A stretch of DNA of 5,399 nt from Paenibacillus sp. (GTDB lineage Bacteria; Bacillota; Bacilli; Paenibacillales; Paenibacillaceae). The position numbers and the translations under genes are program-made. Each line of letters starts with the position of its first letter. The stretch's first letter is position 1. Below the pieces are notes generated by a model, which saw only the letters and a program-made list of their open reading frames with translations, was not told the DNA's origin and searched no databases. Below, piece after piece: positions 1-5,399 of this stretch. Where the stretch lies: assembly GCA_029256665.1 (NCBI GenBank), contig JAQSXN010000321.1, positions 1-5,399 of the forward strand, in the 5' to 3' direction.

Positions 1-839
1 GGGAAATCGCGGTTGCCACCGAAGAAATCGCGGGCGGCGCGACTAGTCTGGCCGTGGAAGCGGAGCGTGGCAACGATCTGACCGGCGACATGAACGCGCA
101 GATGCGCAAAGTGATCGAAGCCAACCAAGAGATGACGGCTTCGGCTGCGCTCGTGGAACGCGCAAGCGGTCAAGGAACGGCTTACATGGGCATGTTGATC
201 GAAAAAACGGGACTTACGGAAGAGATGACGCGCTCCATGGTGGAGAAGGTCGATAGGCTTAAGGAAAGCACCGGCTCCATCGTCAAAATTTTGGACGTGC
301 TCAATAATTTGACCAAGCAAACAAACATCCTGTCGCTTAACGCGACGATCGAAGCGGCTCGAGCCGGCGCCGCCGGCAAAGGATTTATGGTTGTAGCGGA
401 CGAGATTCGCAAGCTCGCGGATCAATCCCGTCAATCGATCGACGTGGTCGCTCAGATCACCGCGAAAATTTCCGGGGAGATCGAAGAGACGGTGCTCGTG
501 TTGTCAGATGCTTATCCGTTATTCCGAGAGCAGATCAGCTCCGTCAAGGAAGCGAACGATATATTCCTCAGCGTACAAGATCAGATGGGGACCTTCGTCA
601 CTCGATTGGAAGGGGTCACCACCTCCATCGAAGGGCTTAACCATTCGCAAGCGGTGCTTGCCATCGCCATGACGAACGTCAGCGCCGTCGCCGAAGAAGC
701 GTCGGCTACCTCGGAGGAAGTCGCATCTCTCAGCAGCGAACAGCTTTCGATTAGCGAAGGCCTCGTACAGCTATCCGAGAAGCTGGATTCCGTTTCCAAA
801 GGATTGAAGGACTCGCTGAACAAGTTCAAAATTCATTAA
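1..839 (+). CDS. Methyl-accepting chemotaxis protein MCP-1, 3' part (cytoplasmic signalling domain)
   Basis: This is the C-terminal 278 codons of a chemoreceptor; the reading frame is already open at base 3, so sensor, membrane segments and HAMP lie upstream of the window. The visible part is the long antiparallel coiled coil that activates CheA through CheW. The conserved hairpin tip is coded at about 318-428 ([17 protein letters not shown] followed by [15 protein letters not shown]). A typical methylation helix, [18 protein letters not shown], follows at about 678-731. The protein ends in KFKIH with no CheR-docking pentapeptide, as usual for Firmicute receptors. It aligns without gaps to the C-terminus of the next gene (219 of 278 identical by hand count), so the two are tandem paralogues. 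The GTG at 54 is internal and not a real start. A terminator lies 14 nt after the stop. Family assignment is very secure; the ligand cannot be known from this part. Confidence 0.95.
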   Translation, partial: EIAVATEEIAGGATSLAVEAERGNDLTGDMNAQMRKVIEANQEMTASAALVERASGQGTAYMGMLIEKTGLTEEMTRSMVEKVDRLKESTGSIVKILDVLNNLTKQTNILSLNATIEAARAGAAGKGFMVVADEIRKLADQSRQSIDVVAQITAKISGEIEETVLVLSDAYPLFREQISSVKEANDIFLSVQDQMGTFVTRLEGVTTSIEGLNHSQAVLAIAMTNVSAVAEEASATSEEVASLSSEQLSISEGLVQLSEKLDSVSKGLKDSLNKFKIH

Positions 840-853
840 GAAGAGAAGACAAG

Positions 854-884
854 GGTTCTCCGCTATTGGGCGGAGAGCCTTTTT
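854..884 (+). terminator. Intrinsic terminator after MCP-1
   Basis: A 10-bp stem pairs 854-863 (GGTTCTCCGC) with 870-879 (GCGGAGAGCC), including one G-U pair, around a 6-nt loop TATTGG, and is followed directly by TTTTT at 880-884. It begins 14 nt after the MCP-1 stop and should separate MCP-1 from the downstream unit. Confidence 0.9.
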
Positions 885-929
885 ATATGGAAACACAATC
901 GGCGGTCCGCGGCCCGGCGAGCTCAATGA

Positions 930-950
930 AGCATAAATTTATGCTATAGT
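930..950 (+). promoter_or_regulatory. Palindrome plus extended -10-like box, unit 1
   Basis: The perfect 16-bp inverted repeat AGCATAAATTTATGCT lies at 930-945. Its right arm supplies the TG and first T of TGCTATAGT, an extended -10 match (TGnTATAAT type) with the hexamer at 945-950. No recognisable -35 sits 17 bp upstream. The palindrome is certain; promoter or operator function is inferred. Confidence 0.45.
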
Positions 951-981
951 CGGCGGTCCGCACCCTCGGCGAGCCCAATGA

Positions 982-1002
982 AGCATAAATTTATGCTATA
1001 GT
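982..1002 (+). promoter_or_regulatory. Palindrome plus extended -10-like box, unit 2
   Basis: The same 16-bp palindrome lies at 982-997, overlapping TGCTATAGT with the -10-like hexamer at 997-1002. It is 52 bp from the copy in unit 1. The base sequence is identical to unit 1 across palindrome and tail. Confidence 0.45.
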
Positions 1003-1032
1003 CGGCGGTCCGCGCCCCAGTGAGCCCAATGA

Positions 1033-1053
1033 AGCATAAATTTATGCTACAAT
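1033..1053 (+). promoter_or_regulatory. Palindrome plus extended -10-like box, unit 3
   Basis: The 16-bp palindrome lies at 1033-1048 and runs into TGCTACAAT (hexamer TACAAT at 1048-1053). The tail differs from units 1 and 2 (TATAGT), yet it keeps five of six consensus -10 bases and the TG. If active it would start RNA near 1060, leaving a leader of about 200 nt before MCP-2. Confidence 0.45.
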
Positions 1054-1149
1054 TGGCGGTCCGCGTCTGGATTCGCCTTTGGTTCTGTTATTCCATATAG
1101 CTCAAAATGACTAGATTCGACATTGTAATTTGAGAAATCGTTACGTTCC

Positions 1150-1155
1150 TATAAT
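1150..1155 (+). promoter_or_regulatory. Candidate sigma-A -10 box for MCP-2
   Basis: TATAAT matches the sigma-A -10 consensus exactly. The -35 is poor: TTGAGA at 1130-1135 leaves only a 14-bp spacer, and TTTGAG at 1129-1134 leaves 15. A start near 1162 would give a leader of about 100 nt. Confidence 0.35.
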
Positions 1156-1179
1156 TTTCCGGGGGAGGATGGTCGATAA
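1152..1179 (+). promoter_or_regulatory. Weak sigma-D (flagellar)-like promoter match
   Basis: TAAT at 1152-1155, a 16-bp gap, then GTCGATAA at 1172-1179. The Bacillus sigma-D consensus is TAAA-N14-16-GCCGATAT, so this matches 3 of 4 and 6 of 8 bases. Many Firmicute MCP genes belong to the sigma-D regulon, which makes the match plausible but not strong. Confidence 0.25.
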
Positions 1180-1244
1180 GTATTAATAGACTTATTATTC
1201 TTAGGTAAATTTCACTAGTTGATTCACAACAATCAAAGACAATC

Positions 1245-1254
1245 AAAGGCGGTG
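1245..1254 (+). promoter_or_regulatory. Ribosome binding site of MCP-2 (decides the start)
   Basis: AAAGGCGGTG differs from AAAGGAGGTG at one base and ends 9 nt before the ATG at 1264. It favours that ATG over the TTG at 1219, which directly follows an in-frame TAG and has only a weak AGG 13 nt upstream. Confidence 0.6.
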
Positions 1255-1263
1255 CAACACTTC

Positions 1264-3441
1264 ATGTCAGACTTGAAGGAAAATGAAGCTCGGAATGACA
1301 ACAAAGGAAAATCAAAATCGAAATTGGGCTCCGGCAAACTTCCGAATGCCGGCTCGATTAAGGGAATGGCGAAAGCATGGGGGGCCGGATTAAAGGAAAA
1401 GAAGCTCAATAATCCAATCCGCTCGGTTGGCATGAAACTGCTTATTCTAATATCCGTGAGCATTATTGCGTGCGTTGTAGCCGTCGGCGTGTTCTCCTAT
1501 ACGGCAGCGAAAAAGCTTGTCGAGGACAACGTCTCCGAAGCCAGCCTGCAGACGATTAAGCAGGTTGCCAACAATCTGGATACCGTATTTCAAAATTATT
1601 CCGATCTGAGCATGCAGATTATGATCGACAATGGACTTCGCGACGATCTGATAAGCTACGTGGGCAATAAGGACGAGTTTGAGTCGTTGATGACTTCCCG
1701 CGATATCGGAGAGAGACTGTCCAATTATATTATGAGCAACAATACGATCTCCGGCGTAGCGCTTATTCCGACGGAACCCGAATTAGCGCCGATGACGGGA
1801 GGCCTTGCAGAAGGTACTAAAGCGGCGGGACTCTTGGAGTCGGAGTGGTTCAAGCAAGTGATAGAGCTGGATGGCCGCGTCATGTGGATCGAACCGCAGG
1901 AGGGCGGCATCATTGCCTCCAATGATTCCTCATCCATCGCGTTGGCACGATTGATCAAGAGCATTGGCATTATGGACGAAACCTTTGTGCTGGTCATGGA
2001 AATTCCCGTAGAAGGCATTTCCGATCGATTCAAGGATGTGGATTTGGGTAACGGCAGTGATCTCTACATCGTCAACAATGCCAGCGAATTCGTTACCAAC
2101 GACGACGTTGCGCTGATTGGCGGGCCGGCTTCCGTGACGCTGCCCGGAGATTCGGAGTCCGGGCGTCCCAATCTGGAGGACGCGAATGGTGAAAATGTAC
2201 TCGCGGCCTATCAAACTCTCCAGCTTTCGGACTGGAAACTCGTGGGTACAATCCCGGTCGAAGAACTGGCTAAGCAAGCTGGCGTCATCCGTAATTTAAC
2301 CGTGTGGATGGTGGTTATCGGCGCGATTATCGCGATCGCGATCGGCATGCTCGTCATCGCGACGGTCGCCAAGCCGCTCGTGCAGCTGCGCAATCTCATG
2401 GTCGAAGGCGCGAGAGGCAACCTGACGGTGCGGTCGAGCGGCGGCAACCGTCGCGACGAAATCGGCGAGTTGGCGAACGGCTTTAACGAAATGATGTCCC
2501 AAATTCAAGCGCTCGCGCTGCAGACGACAAGATCGGCGGTAGAGGTGCTCAGTACCGCAACCGAACTGACGGACGCATCCAAGAAAACGTCGATCGCCGC
2601 CAAAGAAATCGCGGTGGCAACGGAAGAAATCGCGAACGGGGCTACGAGCCTCGCGGTCGAAGCGGAGAAGGGCAGCGACCTGACGTCTCAAATGAACGTG
2701 CAGATGAATGAAGTGATCTCCGCCAACGGAGAGATGTCCAGCTCGGCATTAGAGGTCGAGAAAGCGAGCCGCCAAGGTACGACGTATATGGGCGTGCTGA
2801 TCGAGAAGACCGGAACGACGGAAGAGATGACGCGTTCCATGGTCGAGAAGGTAGATGCGCTTAAGGACAGCACGGGATCGATCGTCAAAATTCTCGACGT
2901 GCTTAACAACCTGACGAAACAGACGAACATCCTATCCTTGAACGCGACCATCGAAGCGGCGCGCGCCGGTGCGGCGGGCAAAGGATTTATGGTCGTGGCC
3001 GATGAGATCCGCAAGCTGGCCGATCAGTCCCGTCAATCCATTGATGTCGTGGCGCAAATCACCGCGAAGATCCAAGGCGAAATCGAAGAAACGGTATCCG
3101 TCCTGTCCAAGGCGTATCCGCTCTTCCAGGAGCAGATTACGTCGGTCAAGGAAGCCAATTCGATTTTCTTGCAAGTAGAGGCGCAGATGGGCCAGTTCTC
3201 CGAGAAGCTGAGCCTGGCGACCAATGCGGTCAGCAGTCTGGAGCAGTCGCAGTCGGTCATGTCGGACGCGATGACGAGCGTCAGCGCGGTCGCGGAGGAA
3301 TCCTCGGCAACTTCGGAGGAAGTCGCGTCGCTTAGCAGCGAGCAGTTGTCGATCAGCGAAGGTCTTGTGCGCTTGTCGGATAAGCTGGACACCGTGTCTC
3401 GCGAGCTCAAGGAGTCGTTATCCAAATTCAAGATGGAATAG
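1264..3441 (+). CDS. Methyl-accepting chemotaxis protein MCP-2 (dCache-like sensor, HAMP, MCP signal domain)
   Basis: A complete transmembrane chemoreceptor of 725 aa from the ATG at 1264 (740 aa if the TTG at 1219 were used). Order by residue: a hydrophilic, lysine-rich cytoplasmic tail 1-56; TM1 about 57-80; an outer domain about 81-344; TM2 about 345-369; HAMP about 370-421 starting [10 protein letters not shown]; then the signalling coiled coil, with its tip at 553-590 ([35 protein letters not shown]). A methylation helix with [18 protein letters not shown] lies at about 673-690. The size and the closing [16 protein letters not shown] segment suggest a dCache-like domain, but I see no clear amino-acid-binding signature, so the ligand is unknown. 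About 150-160 residues lie on each side of the tip, consistent with the 44-helix class. It should control CheA via CheW at the membrane. It is a paralogue of MCP-1 and is followed by its own terminator. Confidence 0.96.
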   Translation: MSDLKENEARNDNKGKSKSKLGSGKLPNAGSIKGMAKAWGAGLKEKKLNNPIRSVGMKLLILISVSIIACVVAVGVFSYTAAKKLVEDNVSEASLQTIKQVANNLDTVFQNYSDLSMQIMIDNGLRDDLISYVGNKDEFESLMTSRDIGERLSNYIMSNNTISGVALIPTEPELAPMTGGLAEGTKAAGLLESEWFKQVIELDGRVMWIEPQEGGIIASNDSSSIALARLIKSIGIMDETFVLVMEIPVEGISDRFKDVDLGNGSDLYIVNNASEFVTNDDVALIGGPASVTLPGDSESGRPNLEDANGENVLAAYQTLQLSDWKLVGTIPVEELAKQAGVIRNLTVWMVVIGAIIAIAIGMLVIATVAKPLVQLRNLMVEGARGNLTVRSSGGNRRDEIGELANGFNEMMSQIQALALQTTRSAVEVLSTATELTDASKKTSIAAKEIAVATEEIANGATSLAVEAEKGSDLTSQMNVQMNEVISANGEMSSSALEVEKASRQGTTYMGVLIEKTGTTEEMTRSMVEKVDALKDSTGSIVKILDVLNNLTKQTNILSLNATIEAARAGAAGKGFMVVADEIRKLADQSRQSIDVVAQITAKIQGEIEETVSVLSKAYPLFQEQITSVKEANSIFLQVEAQMGQFSEKLSLATNAVSSLEQSQSVMSDAMTSVSAVAEESSATSEEVASLSSEQLSISEGLVRLSDKLDTVSRELKESLSKFKME

Positions 3442-3484
3442 CTATCGCTTCTTGATTCTTGCTATCGATTTGCGCAGCACCGTC

Positions 3485-3518
3485 CCCCCGGGCAATCATG
3501 CCCGGGGGTCTTTGTCTT
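3485..3518 (+). terminator. Intrinsic terminator after MCP-2
   Basis: A perfect 10-bp stem pairs CCCCCGGGCA (3485-3494) with TGCCCGGGGG (3499-3508) around the 4-nt loop ATCA, followed by the T-rich tail TCTTTGTCTT. It lies 43 nt after the MCP-2 stop and should insulate the PBP gene from MCP-2 transcription. Confidence 0.9.
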
Positions 3519-3572
3519 ATTCGGGCGCACGGCATGGTTTGAGAGTCGGGGCTGCGTGGAACACTGATAGCT

Positions 3573-3578
3573 GGAGGT
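3573..3578 (+). promoter_or_regulatory. Ribosome binding site of the PBP gene
   Basis: GGAGGT sits 7 nt before the ATG at 3586, close to ideal for a Firmicute, and fixes that start. Confidence 0.85.
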
Positions 3579-3585
3579 GCGCGGC

Positions 3586-5399
3586 ATGATTGTGAAACGG
3601 ATCGTGATTACGGGAGTATGCATGAGCTTAATCCTGCTATTTTTTCTGGGACGATTGGCTTGGCTTCAATTGTTGCCGGGTCAGCCCGGCACTTCCTCGC
3701 ATGGGGCGTTGCACAGGGAAAGCTGGAAACGGATGGCCGTCGCGCAGCGTCAGCGCAGTCTGGTGCTCGACTCGGGCCGAGGCGATTTCGTAGACCGGCA
3801 CGGCGCTCCGATAACGGGAGAAACCTACGATACGCTAGCTCTGTTTCCCGTACATCGGGATGCGAGAGGCAGCCAGGAGGAGCTTGCTCGCCTAGCCAGC
3901 CTGTTAGGCACGACATATAAGGATTTCATTAATAGATGGGACGGAATGACGGAGCCGGACTTCTGGCGCCAAACAAAAGAGTCGTCTCCCTATCGGCTGA
4001 CGCGCGAACAAGCGGATGCCATAATTGCGCTTAAGACGAACGGCGTTCGCGTCTTGCCTTACCGCAACCGTTATTTGGACAGCTTTGACGCCAAGCACGT
4101 GATCGGTTTTACAAGCCAGCATCCCGAGTGGTTGATGCGCGCCCATCCGCAGGACTTGAAGGACGGCAAGCGCAAGCTGACGGAGCAGGTGGGCGGTTCC
4201 GGCCTCGAGAAGTCATTGGATGCGTTCCTTCATGGCGTGGGCGAAACGTCGGTTTCTTATTTTATCGATGGACGCAATACGCCGCTGCAAGGGTTGGATC
4301 TTCGGATCGTTCAGCCCAAGAACGGCTATTATCCGCTCAAAGCCGTGACGACGATCGATCTGGCGCTTCAGAACGAGCTTGAAGCCTACGCGGACCGCTC
4401 CGGGCTCAAGGAGGGGGCAATCGTCGTGCTGGACGCCGGCAACTCGGATATCGTAGCGATGGTATCGAGACCGAAGCTGCCAGCCAGCTTTCAGCTTGCC
4501 GATGGCTCGGAGTGGGTCAATCACGCGCTAAAGGCGGTGGAGCCGGGATCGATCTATAAGCTTGTAACGGCTGCCGCGGCTCTGGAGAACGGGATCGTAC
4601 GCAAAGGAGAGAAATTCCATTGCGACGGCGAATACGGCAAATACGGTTTGTCCTGCTGGAAACACGGCGGTCATGGCGATATTACGCTGGAGGAAGGGAT
4701 AGCCCAGTCTTGCAATATCGTGTTTGCAACGATTGCAGAACGGCTGCGGGCAGAGCAGCTGGATCGTACTGCCGTTGCGCTAGGAGTGAAGGAGCGGGTA
4801 GGCTGGCATAACGACAAGGCGAAGGGGCTGGTGCCCGGTTCGTTTCGATTACTGGAAGAAGAAGAACGCGGAAGGTTGTTCGCCGGCGATTCGGGGTCGG
4901 TTGACGGCGGCATCATGGCTCAAAGCGGCATCGGACAGCGGGATGTCAGAATGACGCCGTTGCAGGCGGCCAATCTTATCGTAACGCTTCTGCATGGCGG
5001 ACACGTCAGGGAGCCTAGGCTGGTTAGCGAAATCCATTATGCGAACGGGGGAAACCTGGTGGAGTTTCCGGCTCGCATGGATAAGGATTTGGGCGGGACG
5101 GCGATTCATCCTTCTACGGCGCGCAAGCTGCTGCAAAGCATGCAGGAGGTTGTCGAGCACGGCACCGCATCTCCTATCAGAAGCGGCGTCTGGACGGTAG
5201 CCGGGAAAACGGGGACGGCCGAAACGGTAAAAGGTGGCGGACAGCGCAATCATCAATGGTTCGCGGGCTACGGGCCGGTGCGCTCCCCGAAATATGCGAT
5301 TGCCGTGCTGGCGTCTAATCGGCCGGTGGGCAGCCAGCATCTGGCGACGAAGATTTTTCGCGGGGCTATGGACATCGCAGCCCGCCAATCGGCGGCGAA
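3586..5399 (+). CDS. Class B penicillin-binding protein (peptidoglycan D,D-transpeptidase), PbpI/YrrR-like, 3' end beyond window
   Basis: An open frame of 604 codons that has not stopped when the window ends. It cross-links peptidoglycan stem peptides on the outer face of the membrane. Residues about 6-25 form a signal-anchor helix followed by the class B RLAWLQL motif. RGDFVDRHG (65-73) and GGSGLEKSLDAFLHG (203-217) are typical of the N-terminal pedestal domain. The transpeptidase domain starts near 275 and has all three active-site motifs: S322-I-Y-K325, S375-C-N377 and K541-T-G-T544. No glycosyltransferase domain is present, so it is monofunctional. The short N-terminal part and overall pattern recall B. 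subtilis PbpI (PBP4b, about 580 aa); SpoVD is the main alternative, and a PASTA domain past the edge cannot be excluded. The terminator upstream implies its own promoter, but I could not identify one in 3519-3572. Confidence 0.93.
   Translation, partial: MIVKRIVITGVCMSLILLFFLGRLAWLQLLPGQPGTSSHGALHRESWKRMAVAQRQRSLVLDSGRGDFVDRHGAPITGETYDTLALFPVHRDARGSQEELARLASLLGTTYKDFINRWDGMTEPDFWRQTKESSPYRLTREQADAIIALKTNGVRVLPYRNRYLDSFDAKHVIGFTSQHPEWLMRAHPQDLKDGKRKLTEQVGGSGLEKSLDAFLHGVGETSVSYFIDGRNTPLQGLDLRIVQPKNGYYPLKAVTTIDLALQNELEAYADRSGLKEGAIVVLDAGNSDIVAMVSRPKLPASFQLADGSEWVNHALKAVEPGSIYKLVTAAAALENGIVRKGEKFHCDGEYGKYGLSCWKHGGHGDITLEEGIAQSCNIVFATIAERLRAEQLDRTAVALGVKERVGWHNDKAKGLVPGSFRLLEEEERGRLFAGDSGSVDGGIMAQSGIGQRDVRMTPLQAANLIVTLLHGGHVREPRLVSEIHYANGGNLVEFPARMDKDLGGTAIHPSTARKLLQSMQEVVEHGTASPIRSGVWTVAGKTGTAETVKGGGQRNHQWFAGYGPVRSPKYAIAVLASNRPVGSQHLATKIFRGAMDIAARQSAA

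Larger units (their letters stand above)
901..1067. repeat. Tandem repeat array, about 3.25 copies of a 51/52-bp unit
   Basis: Unit starts marked by the 10-mer GGCGGTCCGC occur at 901, 952, 1004 and 1055, giving periods of 51, 52 and 51 bp. Units 1-3 are complete (901-951, 952-1003, 1004-1054); the fourth keeps only the first 13 bases or so. Each full unit has a GC-rich head, a variable 7-9 bp stretch, then GAGC(C/T)CAATGA, a perfect 16-bp palindrome and a short TA(T/C)A(G/A)T(C/T) tail. The head contains an odd-length dyad, GCGG-T-CCGC. Four GC dyads (902-910, 953-961, 1005-1013, 1056-1064) therefore alternate with three AT-rich palindromes. No long open frame covers the array. It could be an operator/promoter array or a genome-wide intergenic repeat family; the sequence alone does not decide. 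Confidence 0.92.
1068..1263 (+). other. Non-coding leader between repeat array and MCP-2
   Basis: This 196-bp stretch is more AT-rich than the flanking genes and has no credible gene. It holds a loose inverted repeat (CTCAAA at 1101-1106 with TTTGAG at 1129-1134), a TATAAT box, a weak sigma-D-like match, and a GGGGGAGG block not placed for any long frame. I found no match to a riboswitch class I know, including the c-di-GMP (GEMM) type sometimes seen before chemoreceptor genes. Confidence 0.6.

Noticed and set aside
901..1067. CRISPR array
   Set aside because: The copies are head-to-tail near-identical units with only a 7-9 bp variable stretch. There are no unique 30-40 bp spacers and no cas gene nearby.
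1029..1100. A 23-codon frame starting ATG in repeat unit 3, and 7-codon frames (MKHKFML) in units 1 and 2
   Set aside because: There is no ribosome binding site before any of the ATGs, and the frames arise from the palindrome itself; unit 3 differs only because its stop codon drifted.
2296..2691. Minus-strand frame of 131 codons inside MCP-2
   Set aside because: Arg/His-rich shadow of the HAMP and signalling region, with no family signature.
3539..3570. Promoter for the PBP gene: TTGAGA at 3539-3544 with TGATAG at 3565-3570
   Set aside because: The 20-bp spacer and poor -10 make it unconvincing. GCATG at 3532-3536 recalls a forespore sigma -35, but no matching -10 follows.
3674..3691. Stem-loop TGCCGGG-TCAG-CCCGGCA early in the PBP gene
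   Set aside because: A 7-bp stem exists, but no T-tract follows and it lies inside a well-supported coding region (about residues 30-36), so it is not called a terminator.
4849..5388. Minus-strand open frame of 179 codons
   Set aside because: It is antisense to the PBP transpeptidase domain, has no recognisable protein family, and reflects the codon bias of the + strand gene.

Overview
The window looks like chromosome of a moderately GC-rich, spore-forming Firmicute of the Paenibacillaceae (Paenibacillus/Cohnella type). This is inferred from three things: chemoreceptors with the Paenibacillus-style [11 protein letters not shown] lead into TM1, strong GGAGG-type ribosome binding sites with compact hairpin-plus-T terminators, and a class B penicillin-binding protein resembling Bacillus PbpI/YrrR. 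Every gene supported here lies on the + strand.

Layout. 1-839: the 3' end of a methyl-accepting chemotaxis protein (MCP-1) that starts before the window; 278 codons of its cytoplasmic signalling domain are visible. 854-884: a clear intrinsic terminator. 840-1263: a 424-bp intergenic region. Its first part (901-1067) is a tandem array with a 51/52/51-bp period. Each full unit carries a perfect 16-bp palindrome whose right arm runs into an extended -10-like sequence. Its second part (1068-1263) is an AT-richer leader with a TATAAT box, a weak sigma-D-like match and an orphan Shine-Dalgarno-like block. 1264-3441: a complete second MCP (MCP-2, about 725 aa) with a long basic N-tail, TM1, a dCache-like outer domain, TM2, HAMP and the signalling hairpin. 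3485-3518: a second strong terminator. 3586-5399: a class B penicillin-binding protein (D,D-transpeptidase) that is still open at the window's right edge, with 604 codons visible.

How the parts relate. The two MCPs are tandem paralogues. Over the shared 278 residues they align without a gap and I count 219 identities (about 79%), including an uninterrupted 68-residue block at the kinase-control tip. They should therefore join the same CheA/CheW arrays. Terminators after each MCP imply separate transcription units, so MCP-2 can have its own control through the repeat-bearing intergenic region. The PBP looks unrelated to chemotaxis and has its own start signals.

The least ordinary part is the repeat array at 901-1067. 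I saw no mobile element, CRISPR, RNA gene, phage gene or toxin-antitoxin system, and nothing that proves a new system.
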